A program made the translations under genes and the position numbers. The notes under the pieces are model-generated. The model was not told where the DNA came from and did not search any database. It saw only the letters and a list, made by a program, of their open reading frames with translations. This document shows, in pieces, positions 1-8,623 of a stretch of DNA of 64,000 nt. Source of the stretch: Streptomyces olivochromogenes (GTDB taxonomy: Bacteria; Actinomycetota; Actinomycetes; Streptomycetales; Streptomycetaceae); assembly GCF_001514115.1 (NCBI RefSeq), contig NZ_KQ948459.1, positions 1 through 64,000 on the forward strand. The letters are read 5' to 3'. Each line of letters starts with the position of its first letter. The first letter of the stretch is position 1.

Positions 1-27
1 GAGACCTGGTGGGGGAAAAGAGAAAGG

Positions 28-58
28 TGTTCAACCGTCTACGACGGACGGCTGAACA
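28..58 (-). terminator. Hairpin downstream of the GNAT gene
   Basis: TGTTCAACCGTC (28-39) pairs with GACGGCTGAACA (47-58) with one mismatch around a 7-nt loop. It lies about 100 bases beyond the stop of the minus-strand GNAT gene, so it is a plausible factor-independent terminator without a clear U tract. Bases 59-161 show nothing else I can name. Confidence 0.5.
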
Positions 59-161
59 GCCCCTCGGCGTCACTCGGCGGAGCCGGGCACACCTCCGTGC
101 CGCACCGCCCGCACGCCTGCCTGGAAGAGGGCGCTTGCTCTTACTGCGGCGGCAGTTGGCC

Positions 162-1310
162 TCAGCAGTACGGTTCCCAGAGCTCGTACTCCAGGGCGTC
201 GGAAACCGCGGGCGAGGAGTCGCGCAGGCGGGCGAGCAGGGCGCGGTTGTGCTCGCGGATCTCCTCGTCGTACCCGGCCAGCGGGCTGTCCTCGGACAGG
301 TCCAGCAGCCACAGCGGCCGGAGCGTCGCGCCGCGCAGTGCCTTTCCTTCCGCGGTCTCGGTGCCCGCGTGAATCCGGCGCACTCCCGGGAGTCGCGCCG
401 CCATGTAGTAGGTGATGTTGAAGTACTCGGCGGCCGAGGCGAGTTGGTCGTGGTCGAGGCCGAGCCCCCGCAGGTACACGGTGTCGCCGCAACGGTAGTA
501 CAGGCAGAAGCCGACGGGCGGTTCGCCGGGGCGCGAGCACAGCACCACTTCGGCGCGCGAACCGGCGAGTTCACCCTGCTTGCGGAAGGACTCGGCCATC
601 GGGGCCACGTCGACCGTTCTGCCGTAGCGCAATAGCGAACGGGCCAGCAGCCGGGCGACGTCCTGCCAGGACTCGGCGAGCGTCCGGTGCTCCACCTCGT
701 ATCCGGCCTTCTCGAACTTCCGTATCTCGCTGCGGATACGGCGGGCCCGGTGCGCCGACAGCGACTCCAGCCAGGCGTGGTAACCGCCGGGCGGGATCTC
801 GATCCAGGCGTCGGTCTTCAGCGCGACGGGGGCGGTCCGCACCCCCGCCGCGCGCAGCGCCCCCACGTCCTCGGTGGTCAGGTACATCGCCACGCGGGCG
901 ATCTTCGACTCCTCGTGCAGGGGCGAGCGCAGCGCGCGGACCGCGTCGAGCACCTCGGCGGCGGCCTCGGTCCGGTCGGTTCCCTCGCCGGTCAGCAGGT
1001 GCGCCAGGTAGCCGCGGCGCTGGCCGATGAGCAGGCCGCCCGGCTCGGGCGCCGGCAGGCCGCGCGCGGTAAGCAGGTCGTGCCACCGCAGGTCTGGGGT
1101 GGGCTCGTCGGTCACGGCCGCCACGGGGATCGCGGCCCGGCCGCCGCCGGGGATCTCCACGTGCAGTCCGCCGGAGACCGACCCGGGGTCGAGGGCGCAC
1201 ACCCGTAGCCACAGCGCCGACGAGTAGAACCTGCCGTCGGCCAGCCGGTCCCACTCGGTGTCCCCGAGCCCGCCGATGGCGTCGGCGAAAGTGTCCGTCG
1301 TGGCGGTCAT
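162..1310 (-). CDS. GNAT/Fem-like acyl- or aminoacyl-transferase
   Basis: The predicted protein has 382 residues. It looks like the double-GNAT 'Acetyltransf_6 / peptidoglycan biosynthesis-recognition' group. The C-terminal half carries the basic helix SAHRARRIRSEIRKFEKAG (about 185-203) and later GFCLYYRCGDTVYLRGLGLD and AGTETAEGKALRG (about 315-327). Family members move acyl groups from CoA or, in Fem proteins, amino acids from aminoacyl-tRNA; which applies here cannot be read from sequence. The ATG at 1310 is chosen because GGAGG lies five bases upstream. It overlaps the stop of the LuxR gene as ATGA, so the two are translationally coupled. A 595-residue open frame continues upstream only by running through the LuxR gene and is not coding there. 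The divergent neighbours are an ATP-grasp enzyme and an exporter, which suggests a role in making or modifying a small amino-acid-derived product. No signal peptide is seen. Confidence 0.75.
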   Translation of the reverse strand: MTATTDTFADAIGGLGDTEWDRLADGRFYSSALWLRVCALDPGSVSGGLHVEIPGGGRAAIPVAAVTDEPTPDLRWHDLLTARGLPAPEPGGLLIGQRRGYLAHLLTGEGTDRTEAAAEVLDAVRALRSPLHEESKIARVAMYLTTEDVGALRAAGVRTAPVALKTDAWIEIPPGGYHAWLESLSAHRARRIRSEIRKFEKAGYEVEHRTLAESWQDVARLLARSLLRYGRTVDVAPMAESFRKQGELAGSRAEVVLCSRPGEPPVGFCLYYRCGDTVYLRGLGLDHDQLASAAEYFNITYYMAARLPGVRRIHAGTETAEGKALRGATLRPLWLLDLSEDSPLAGYDEEIREHNRALLARLRDSSPAVSDALEYELWEPYC

Positions 1311-2559
1311 GGCGCCTCCCATAGTCTCTGCCCGACCGTGCCCGCGAGTTCGCTGCGCGATCGGACGCTGAGTGTGCCGAACATCTTGCGTAGGTGATAA
1401 CTGAGCGTGAGTGGCGAGCGGTTGATGCGGGTGGCGATCTGGCTGTTGGTGAGGCCGTCGCTGACCAGGGTGGCGATCACCCGGTCGATCTCCCCCAGGC
1501 CGGGCGGCCACGGCTGGACGGCCAGGGCTGGACGGCCGTGGCGCCCGCGGCGGGGCGGGCGGGCTCGTCGGCGTACGGACTCGCCGGGGCGTGCGGACTC
1601 GCCGCGGGCCCCCGCCCTCATCGGTTCGGGCAGCGACTCCAGGACGGCCTGCCGGAACAGCGGTTGGGTGAAGAACAGCCGGTCGCCGACGCCGGCATTG
1701 ACCCCGACATCGGTGGCCTCCTCCACCAGCGGCAGCAGCATCCCGGCGGGCTGCCCGAAGGCCTCCGCCACCGCGCCGAGCTCGAACTCCTTGCCGCTGA
1801 GTGCGGCGAGCTGGATGAACAGCCTGCAGCGTGAGGGGATTTCGGCCAGCAGCAGCCGGACCACCCGGTGTACCCGCTCGGGCAGGGCCGTGGAGGTGAC
1901 CTCGGCCCTCCCGCCGGCGAAGGTGAACGCGTTCTCCTCGCTCAGGCACTGCAGCAGCTCGATGAGCAGCCGGGCGTTTCCTTCCGCGGCGGCGGCGAGC
2001 GCCGCGAGCGTGGGTGAGGGCGGAGCGCCGAGCAGGTCGGCGGTGAGTTCCCGCTCCGCGTCTTCGGGCAGCGGGCCGAGGGCCACTCGGGTGTGGGGCA
2101 GCGGCGGCTCGGGCAGCAGCGAGAAGACGCGCTCGACTTCGGGCCCCCCGCGGCTGGTTCTGCGGGGCAGGACCCAGACGACGGCGGCCGGGGAGAAATC
2201 TGAGATCAACTGAGGGAGCGCTGACGGCAGTTGCGCATCCAGCCTGTGCAGATCGTCGACGGTGACCAGGACGGATGCCGCAGGGTCACTGAGCCCCAGC
2301 CAGCCCCGTAACAGGGAGGGAACCGAGACAACCCGGGCCGCCGGGACCCGGATCCCCTTTGCCGCGCCTCGGCCGCCTCGGTCGACAGCAGATGGCTCTT
2401 TCCGGTTCCTGAAGGACCTTCCACCCAAAGCAGGCAACAGGTGCCGCCTTCCCCCGTCGACCGGACGCGTTCCGTGGGTGTTCGCCACTCTTGCGGCATG
2501 GCCGAAAATAAACGATCCCCCATGGCTGTAGAACTATTCTTTTTCGGGTGTTCGAGCAT
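1307..2559 (-). pseudogene. LuxR-family ATPase regulator, frameshifted
   Basis: This is a transcription regulator with an N-terminal P-loop and a C-terminal LuxR helix-turn-helix. The first part, from ATG 2559 (AGGA seven bases upstream), contains the Walker A motif GPSGTGKS near residue 50. That frame runs out of homology near 2355. The rest, in the -1 frame, carries Walker B (VTVDDLHRLD) and ends in the HTH around SDGLTNSQIATRINRSPLTL. Restoring one G in the CCCCTTT/AAAGGGG run at 2354-2360 joins the halves as EARQRGIRVPAAR and gives about 417 residues, short for a LAL regulator because the TPR region is mostly missing. Either the gene is broken or the assembly has a homopolymer error. It overlaps the downstream GNAT gene by ATGA and is divergent from the ATP-grasp gene. 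It is the likely local regulator of both pairs. Confidence 0.75.
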
Positions 2560-2606
2560 TCTAGTCCTAACATAGCTGTTCAGTGTCCACAGGGGCCGTT
2601 GGTCGA

Positions 2607-2639
2607 CAATTGAGCCGCAATTGAGCCCCAATTGAGTCG
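2607..2639. promoter_or_regulatory. Three 11-bp direct repeats CAATTGAGYCS
   Basis: CAATTGAGCCG, CAATTGAGCCC and CAATTGAGTCG follow one another without a gap at 2607, 2618 and 2629. An 11-bp period puts each copy on the same DNA face. This layout is known for SARP activator heptamer sites and for some other cooperative regulators. The array sits in the shared spacer, 48 bases before the LuxR start and 77 bases before the ATP-grasp start, so it may control either promoter. The binding protein is unknown. Confidence 0.6.
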
Positions 2640-2715
2640 CGCTGGAGACTGGGGTGAAACAGTGACCCCTGCGGGTCGAAAGGCCCAGTCACCATCGAGC
2701 GCGAGCGGAGACTTC

Positions 2716-4122
2716 ATGTCGGCGGAGCGGGTAACAGCCCAGTACAACGAGGAGTTCCGCACGCCGGGCAGCGACTTGCCCACGGTCGCCCAGCACGTCA
2801 AGGACTTCCCGACGCTCACGCCTTGGCATGGCGAGTATTTGGCCAGACCCCTCTTCGTCGCCGAGCGTGAGATTCGCGAGTTCGCCGACGACCTGCAGCA
2901 CCTCGTCGAAATGCAATTTTCCTTGCCGGACCGGATGTTCGGCGGCGATCTGGACGCATTCCGGTCGGTGCTCGGTATCAGCGACGGCCACTGGGAAGCG
3001 ATACGGCAGTTCGGTGGTGACGTACTGCCACCCCGCTATGGCCGGGCCGACATGTACCACGACGGCACCTCATTCAAGCTCCTCGAAACCAATCTGGGGA
3101 GCGAGGCCGGCGGCTGGGCCCTCGCGAGTGAAATCTCCCGGGCGACGATGGAGGTCGCCGGCTTCGCCGGCTTCGCGCGCCGGAACCGGCTCGGTTACGT
3201 GCATCCCGTTCGCGCCGTGGTGGAGGCGCTGCGCCGCTTCGGCGCCCCGGTGGCACCCGGGCGCGAGCCGGTGGTGGCCATGTTGGAATGGCGTGGAGGT
3301 CTGAAGGACTACGGCGCGCTCGCGCTCAACTTCCAGTCCGCACTGCGCTCGGCGGGCCTCGACATCCTGGTGGCCGAGGTCTCCGACGTGCACGAACGCG
3401 GCGGGGCGCTCTACCTCGGGGACACGAAGATCGACGTGGTCTACCGCACCTTCGTCCCGGACCAGATCGCCGAGGAACCCGACGGCTGGGACCTGGTCGC
3501 ACCCCTGCTGCGTGCGTACCGGGCGGGCGGGACGCTGCTGTGGACCCCGTTTTCCAGCAACATGTTCGCCAACAAGGCCGGTATGGCGCTGCTCTCGGAC
3601 CCGGCGCGTCGGCGCAACCTCAGCGACGACGAGTGCCGGCTCATCGACCGGGTGCTGCCCTGGACCCGGCTGATCAACACTGACGTGCTCAAGACCGACA
3701 CCGACCTCGTCGACGAATGCCTGGAGCGGCGCGAGCAGTTGATCCTGAAGGTCAACGCGCGCGGCGGCGGAGTCGGCGCCGTGGTGGGCTGGGAGACGGA
3801 CGACACCACGTGGCGGCGGGCTCTGGAGAACTCCGCCGCCGAAGGATGTGTCGTACAACAGAGAGTGATCCCCCGGACTGAGCTTGTGGTGGACCCGGTA
3901 TCCGGGGAAACCGAGGAATGGCATGCCGCCTATGGCATGTTCTACACCCCGAATGGTTGTGCGGGAGCATATGCCAAGGTGGTGCCGGCCGGATCGGGCA
4001 GCATCATCTCCATCGCGGCGCATGCCAAGGCGTGCAGCGCGGCCGTCTTCCATCAGAGCGAGCTGCCCGCCGGGGACGAAGTACCTGCCGCGAGCGAATT
4101 GCCTGCCGATGCAGCGAAGTAA
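2716..4122 (+). CDS. Circularly permuted ATP-grasp-like ligase
   Basis: The predicted protein has 468 residues with no signal peptide or membrane segment. The block DGTSFKLLETNLGSEAGGW (about 116-134) and the later ILKVNARGGGVGAVVGW (about 342-358) resemble ATP- and metal-binding motifs of circularly permuted ATP-grasp enzymes, related to glutathionylspermidine synthase and DUF404/407 carboxylate-amine ligases. Such enzymes join a carboxylate to an amine or thiol through an acyl phosphate. The ATG at 2716 follows GCGGAG with good spacing; an earlier in-frame start at 2632 would overlap the repeat array. The stop is nine bases before the MFS gene, so the two form an operon. With the divergent GNAT/Fem-like gene it suggests synthesis of a small peptide-like compound that the MFS protein exports. 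The substrate is unknown, and it could instead be a non-catalytic family member. Confidence 0.7.
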   Translation: MSAERVTAQYNEEFRTPGSDLPTVAQHVKDFPTLTPWHGEYLARPLFVAEREIREFADDLQHLVEMQFSLPDRMFGGDLDAFRSVLGISDGHWEAIRQFGGDVLPPRYGRADMYHDGTSFKLLETNLGSEAGGWALASEISRATMEVAGFAGFARRNRLGYVHPVRAVVEALRRFGAPVAPGREPVVAMLEWRGGLKDYGALALNFQSALRSAGLDILVAEVSDVHERGGALYLGDTKIDVVYRTFVPDQIAEEPDGWDLVAPLLRAYRAGGTLLWTPFSSNMFANKAGMALLSDPARRRNLSDDECRLIDRVLPWTRLINTDVLKTDTDLVDECLERREQLILKVNARGGGVGAVVGWETDDTTWRRALENSAAEGCVVQQRVIPRTELVVDPVSGETEEWHAAYGMFYTPNGCAGAYAKVVPAGSGSIISIAAHAKACSAAVFHQSELPAGDEVPAASELPADAAK

Positions 4123-4131
4123 AGAGAAGTC

Positions 4132-5541
4132 ATGATGCCGCAGCATTCCCCCGCGCCTTCGGCGTGGCGGCGGATTCAGACGGCCTGGGGTCTGCCGGAC
4201 CTCGCGGGAAAAGGCCGATTCGTCACGGCCAATCTGATCGACAGCCTGGGAAACGGGCTGGTGGTGGCGTTCACCGTCGTCTTCTTCGTGAAGACGACGT
4301 CGCTGTCACTGGTCGCTGTCGGCGCCGCGCTGACCATCGGCCAGCTGCTCGTCCTGCCCTTTCCGCTCTTTATCGGGCGCCTGTTGGACAAATACGGTCC
4401 GCGCACCGTGGTCGCTGCGGGTAACTGGATTTCGGTGGCCGGATTCATCGGTTTCCTTTTCTCGCACGCGGCCTGGCAGATCGTGCTGTGGCAGTTCGTG
4501 GTGCAACTGGGTTCCACCGCCTTCTGGATGGGCAACAGTCCGCTCACCATGCTGGTTGCCCGGGGCGTCGAGCGGGCCCGCTGGTTCGGCTTCGTCCGTG
4601 CCGTGCGCAATGTCGGCGTCGGTTTCGGGGGCGCCGCGTCCGCGGTGGCCCTGAGCATCGGAACCGTCGCCGGGCTGCGGGCGGTCATGGTGATCAACGT
4701 GGTCACTTTCGCCGTCGCGGGCTGGCTCGTGATCACCTTGCGGGGCGCGGACACGAGCGAGGTGGCCGGCGCCGGGCCCGCGGAGCGGAAGCCTGCGGAG
4801 CCGCAGCCTGCAGAGCCGAAGGCCGCCGAGCCGAAGCCCGTCGAGCCGGAGCAGGCAGCGGGCGAAACCACCGGACAACCCTCGGGCGGCTATCGCACCG
4901 TGCTGCAGGACACTCGGTATCTGCGGCTGGTCGCGACGAACATCTCCTTCGTCTTCGCCTCCACAGTGATCACGGTGCTGCTCGCCGTCTACGCGGTGGA
5001 CAACCTCGAAGTCGGCGCCTGGATCGTCGGCGTGATCGTCGTGCTGAACGCGGTTATGGTCGCGCTGCTCCAGACGCTCGCCAGCCGGTGGATCGAGGCC
5101 CGCAGCCCGGTGACGGTGCTGGTGCTGGCCTTGCTGTTCAACGCGGCGGCGTTCGTCGTCTTCGGCACGCTGCTCGTGCTGCCCGGCTGGGCGGCGATCG
5201 CCGGGCTGCTGATCGCGATGGTGCTCTACACCGTGGCCGAGATCCTCAGCTCGCCGCCGACCAGCGAACTGAGCGTGGTGATGGCGCCCGAGCACCTGCG
5301 GGGCCGCTATCTGGGCGTCTACCAGCTGTCCTGGTCGATCGGCGGTGCCGTCGCCCCGGCGCTGCTCACAGCGCTGTTGGAGGGCGGTGCGGCGCTGCCC
5401 TGGGTGTTCCTCACCGCGATCAGCGTGCTGGCCATACCGCTCGTGATCGGGCTCGACCGGCGGCCCGCGGCCACGAGCGAGGCCGCACAGGCCGGGGACG
5501 TCGCCCCCGTGGAGCAGTTCGACGGCGACCCCGTCGGCTGA
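4132..5541 (+). CDS. MFS transporter, likely exporter of the adjacent pathway product
   Basis: The 469-residue protein shows about 12 hydrophobic segments in two halves and the MFS loop signature RLLDKYGPR near residue 85. Between the halves lies an acidic, proline-rich linker with repeated AEPKPAEPQ-type units (about 219-243; bases 4790-4860). The C-terminal tail is also acidic. MFS drug exporters are common beside actinomycete biosynthetic genes. It follows the ATP-grasp gene by nine bases and is probably cotranscribed with it. Export of the locus product, or self-resistance, is the simplest role; uptake cannot be excluded. Confidence 0.85.
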   Translation: MMPQHSPAPSAWRRIQTAWGLPDLAGKGRFVTANLIDSLGNGLVVAFTVVFFVKTTSLSLVAVGAALTIGQLLVLPFPLFIGRLLDKYGPRTVVAAGNWISVAGFIGFLFSHAAWQIVLWQFVVQLGSTAFWMGNSPLTMLVARGVERARWFGFVRAVRNVGVGFGGAASAVALSIGTVAGLRAVMVINVVTFAVAGWLVITLRGADTSEVAGAGPAERKPAEPQPAEPKAAEPKPVEPEQAAGETTGQPSGGYRTVLQDTRYLRLVATNISFVFASTVITVLLAVYAVDNLEVGAWIVGVIVVLNAVMVALLQTLASRWIEARSPVTVLVLALLFNAAAFVVFGTLLVLPGWAAIAGLLIAMVLYTVAEILSSPPTSELSVVMAPEHLRGRYLGVYQLSWSIGGAVAPALLTALLEGGAALPWVFLTAISVLAIPLVIGLDRRPAATSEAAQAGDVAPVEQFDGDPVG

Positions 5542-5583
5542 GCCTGCCCGCGCCTGTTGAGCGCGCACCGCGCTCGACGCCGA

Positions 5584-5612
5584 CCGCCGCCCGGCAGCAC
5601 ACCGGGCGGCGG
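5584..5612 (+). terminator. Perfect hairpin after the MFS gene
   Basis: CCGCCGCCCGG (5584-5594) pairs perfectly with CCGGGCGGCGG (5602-5612) around a 7-nt loop, 43 bases after the MFS stop. It is a good terminator for the ATP-grasp/MFS operon and lies just before the decayed EamA fragment on the opposite strand. Confidence 0.7.
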
Positions 5613-5638
5613 CCGGCGTTTCCCGTGTTCGCCGTTCG

Positions 5639-6202
5639 TCAGCCTGCGGCCCTGCGGCCTCGCGGCTTCCATGCCGTCCCGGCCGGCACCAGTGCGCCGC
5701 CCGCGAGGCCGAGCGCGCCGAGCCGTTCGCCGCCGAGCGCGATGCCAGCCGCGGCGGCACACAGCGGTTCCGTGCCGACCAGCAGGCTGACCCGGAACGG
5801 GGACGTACGGCGCACGGCCCACATCTGCACGAAGAACGCGAACAGCGTGCACAGCACGGACAGGAACAGCAGTCCCGTCCACTCCTCGGCGTCGGCGCCA
5901 GTTCTCCAGGGCCTCCCCAGCAGCGGCCGGTCTTCGGCGTAGGAAGTGAGGAAGGGCCATGCCTTGTCGAGAGACCGGTGGCGCACATGGATGGCGGGGC
6001 GTCCGCCATCGGCCAGGCAGCCGCTGGAGGTGATCGGCTCCTCGCCGGGAGGCAGAGGCAACAGCCACCCGGCCGAGTCCTCGAGCCACGGCTGGCCGCA
6101 GGCGTCACACCAGTGCACCGCGGCGTCCTGCCCGGCCTCGCTCTCGTACCAGCCCGGCTCGCCCCGCCGCCCAGTGTCCGAGCTGGTGCGCGCCGACACC
6201 AA
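5639..6202 (-). pseudogene. EamA/DMT transporter C-terminal fragment in a chimeric frame
   Basis: The last 70 residues of this 187-residue frame (LFLSVLCTLFAFFVQMWAVR through ALGLAGGALV) match the final membrane hairpins of EamA-family drug/metabolite exporters. No upstream membrane segments exist: the preceding 110 residues are soluble, with a CDAC motif, and unrelated to EamA. A whole EamA protein has about ten segments, so at most the last three remain. The frame is probably a fusion created by deletion and unlikely to transport anything. It sits next to an integrase remnant, which fits a decayed insertion site. Confidence 0.55.
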
Positions 6203-6213
6203 GTTCCGAACGG

Positions 6214-6895
6214 CGGGTACTGAGGCGTGCCCTGTACTCGTGGGCGTTCAACAAGAACGCGCGGCATCGCGAGCCTGCCGACGAGTGGCGCCGTGCCTTG
6301 GAATGGATGAAGCGGATCTCTCTGCCGGTCAGCGTTCTTACGCGGGCCGACGTGCTCCGGCGAGCCCTCGATGCCATGTGCCGCAAACCGGACGGCAAGG
6401 CGGCCGCGGCAAAGACAGCACCGCGCACGAGCGCTGCGTTCAACGAGGCTCTCAACACCGCTGTTGAGAAGGGGTGCTTTGCGGGAGAACCCCCTCAACG
6501 GGCTCAGGTGGAATGCACCGGCAGTCAACGCGGAGGTGGATCCGTCTGCCGTTCCCCATCCGGCCCGCAGAGGTCATCCATCTCCGTATCGAGCAGTGCC
6601 CCTTGCCGAGGACTGGGTGGAGATGCTCAACCTCTCGGGCGGGGGCGTCATGTCTGGCAGGGAGTGGACCGACGACGGGGAGGAGCACGAGGTGCGTTCG
6701 CTCAAGCGGCGCACGGCAACTGCGGGCGCGAGCACGGGAACACGCCCTCACTCGGACGGAACGCGCCTCCGGCCTGGCCAGCGGCCGTACGACCTCCGGC
6801 ACGCCGGGAGCTCGTTCTGGCTCTACTCCGGTGTGGACCCGGCCGATTGCGCTCGCAGCGCCGGCCAGAGTATCGAGGTTCTCTTCCGACACTAG
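6214..6895 (+). pseudogene. Tyrosine integrase remnant, frameshifted and internally deleted
   Basis: Three pieces of an actinomycete ICE/phage-type tyrosine recombinase remain in order. The core-binding part in one frame (RALYSWAFNKNAR at about 6226, then AFNEALNTAVEKG to about 6475) switches frame near 6485 to ENPLNGLRWNAPAVNAEVDP. The catalytic domain is reduced to WTDDGEEHEVRSLKRR followed directly by RPYDLRHAGSSFWLYSGVDP and AGQSIEVLFRH. The RHxxxS-type box is present, but the sequence ends before the nucleophilic tyrosine. It cannot be active. It marks an old integration event between the ATP-grasp/MFS operon and the aldehyde dehydrogenase gene. Confidence 0.7.
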
Positions 6896-6946
6896 GAACG
6901 GGGAGTTGGCGTGCAAGCCGGACTTCGCCGTGAGTAAGCGGAGTGA

Positions 6947-6990
6947 AAGGCGCCTGACGGGCGAAAGGCCAGGTCAGGGTCAGGCGCCTT
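6947..6990 (-). terminator. Hairpin after the aldehyde dehydrogenase gene
   Basis: AAGGCGCCTGAC (6947-6958) pairs perfectly with GTCAGGCGCCTT (6979-6990) around a 20-nt loop. It lies 12 bases past the minus-strand aldehyde dehydrogenase stop and is the likely terminator for that gene. Confidence 0.75.
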
Positions 6991-7001
6991 CTTTCGTGCG
7001 C

Positions 7002-8525
7002 CTAGAAGAAGCCCAGCTTCTTCGGTGAGTACGACACCAGAAGATTCTTGGTCTGCTGGTAGTGCTCCAGCATCATCTTGTGCGTCTCGCGTCCGATGCC
7101 GGACTGCTTGTAGCCGCCGAACGCCGCATGCGCGGGGTAGGCGTGGTAGCAGTTCGTCCACACCCGGCCCGCCTGGATCGCACGGCCCGCGCGGTACGCG
7201 GTGTTGATGTCGCGCGTCCATACGCCGGCCCCGAGGCCGTACAGCGTGTCGTTGGCGGTCTTGATGGCGTCGTCGAAGTCGTCGAACGACGTGACCGAGA
7301 CGACCGGGCCGAAGATCTCCTCCTGGAAGATCCGCATCCGGTTGTCACCCTCGAAGATCGTCGGCTGGACGTAGTAGCCGCCCTTCAACTCACCGTCGTG
7401 CTCGACACGTTCGCCTCCGGTGAGGATCCTGGCACCCTCCTGCCGACCGATGTCCAGGTAGGAGAGGATCTTCTCCAACTGGTCGTTGGAGGCTTGCGCG
7501 CCGATCATCGTGTCGGTGTCGAGCGGGTGGCCCGGCTTGATCAGCTCGGTGCGGGCGACCGCCGCCTCCATGAACTCGCCGTAGTGACCGCGCTGGACGA
7601 GCGCCCGTGACGGGCAGGTGCAGACCTCGCCCTGGTTGAGGGCGAACATCGTGAAGCCCTCGAGCGCCTTGTCCCGGAAGTCGTCGTTCTGCGCCCAGAC
7701 GTCGTCGAAGAAGATGTTCGGGGACTTGCCGCCGAGCTCCAGCGTGACCGGCTTGATGTTCTCCGAGGCGTACTGCATGATCAGCCGCCCGGTCGTGGTC
7801 TCACCCGTGAACGCCACCTTCGCCACCCGCGGGCTGGACGCGAGCGGCTTGCCCGCCTCCACGCCGAAGCCGTTGACGATGTTGACGACGCCCGGCGGCA
7901 GCAGGTCCGCGATCAGGCTCATCCAGTAGTGAATGGACGCCGGGGTCTGCTCGGCGGGCTTGATGACGACCGCGTTGCCCGCCGCCAGCGCCGGGGCAAG
8001 CTTCCAGACCGCCATCAGGATCGGGAAGTTCCACGGAATGATCTGCGCGACGACCCCGAGCGGCTCGTGGAAGTGGTACGCGACGGTGTCGTCGTCGACC
8101 TCGCCGAGCGAACCCTCCTGGGCGCGGATCGCCCCCGCGAAGTAGCGGAAGTGGTCGATGGCCAGCGGGATGTCGGCGGCCAGGGTCTCGCGTACCGGCT
8201 TGCCGTTCTCCCAGCTCTCGGCGACCGCCAGCTTCTCCAGGTTCGCCTCCATCCGGTCGGCGATCTTCAGCAGGATGTCGCCTCGCGCGGTGACGGAGGT
8301 GCGGCCCCAGCCGGGCGCGGCCGCGTGCGCCGCGTCCAGCGCGCGCTCCACGTCCTCGGCGGTGCCCCGCGCGACCTCCGTGAACGGCTGTCCGTTCACC
8401 GGACTCGGGTTCTCGAAGTACTGCCCACGAGCCGGAGGCACGTACTCGCCGCCGATGAAGTGGTCGTAACGCGCCTGGTAGGAGACGATCGCGCCCTCGG
8501 TGCCGGGCGCCGCGTAACGGGTCAT
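7002..8525 (-). CDS. Aldehyde dehydrogenase, NAD-dependent (acetaldehyde/ExaC type)
   Basis: This is a full-length 507-residue ALDH that oxidises an aldehyde to its carboxylate with NAD(P). The usual signatures appear in order: PWNFPI near 164, FTGETTTGR near 239, the general-base glutamate in LELGGKSPN (Glu263) and the nucleophile in NQGEVCTCPSR (Cys302). The second Cys at 304 and the CTCPSRALVQ context are typical of the ExaC/AldA acetaldehyde group rather than betaine aldehyde enzymes. ATG 8525 is chosen with GGGAGG about ten bases upstream. The next gene upstream on the same strand is a GAF-domain regulator of the kind often linked to alcohol/aldehyde catabolism, so control by it is likely. 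The 98-base spacer suggests a separate promoter. Confidence 0.93.
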   Translation of the reverse strand: MTRYAAPGTEGAIVSYQARYDHFIGGEYVPPARGQYFENPSPVNGQPFTEVARGTAEDVERALDAAHAAAPGWGRTSVTARGDILLKIADRMEANLEKLAVAESWENGKPVRETLAADIPLAIDHFRYFAGAIRAQEGSLGEVDDDTVAYHFHEPLGVVAQIIPWNFPILMAVWKLAPALAAGNAVVIKPAEQTPASIHYWMSLIADLLPPGVVNIVNGFGVEAGKPLASSPRVAKVAFTGETTTGRLIMQYASENIKPVTLELGGKSPNIFFDDVWAQNDDFRDKALEGFTMFALNQGEVCTCPSRALVQRGHYGEFMEAAVARTELIKPGHPLDTDTMIGAQASNDQLEKILSYLDIGRQEGARILTGGERVEHDGELKGGYYVQPTIFEGDNRMRIFQEEIFGPVVSVTSFDDFDDAIKTANDTLYGLGAGVWTRDINTAYRAGRAIQAGRVWTNCYHAYPAHAAFGGYKQSGIGRETHKMMLEHYQQTKNLLVSYSPKKLGFF

Positions 8526-8623
8526 GCTGGTCTGCCTCCCGGAGAAGCGCTGCCCGCCGTTGGACAGCTCTCGCCGCGAGGCTAGGAGCGCGGACGTTGC
8601 AACGACGTTGCGGACGCGGCAGG

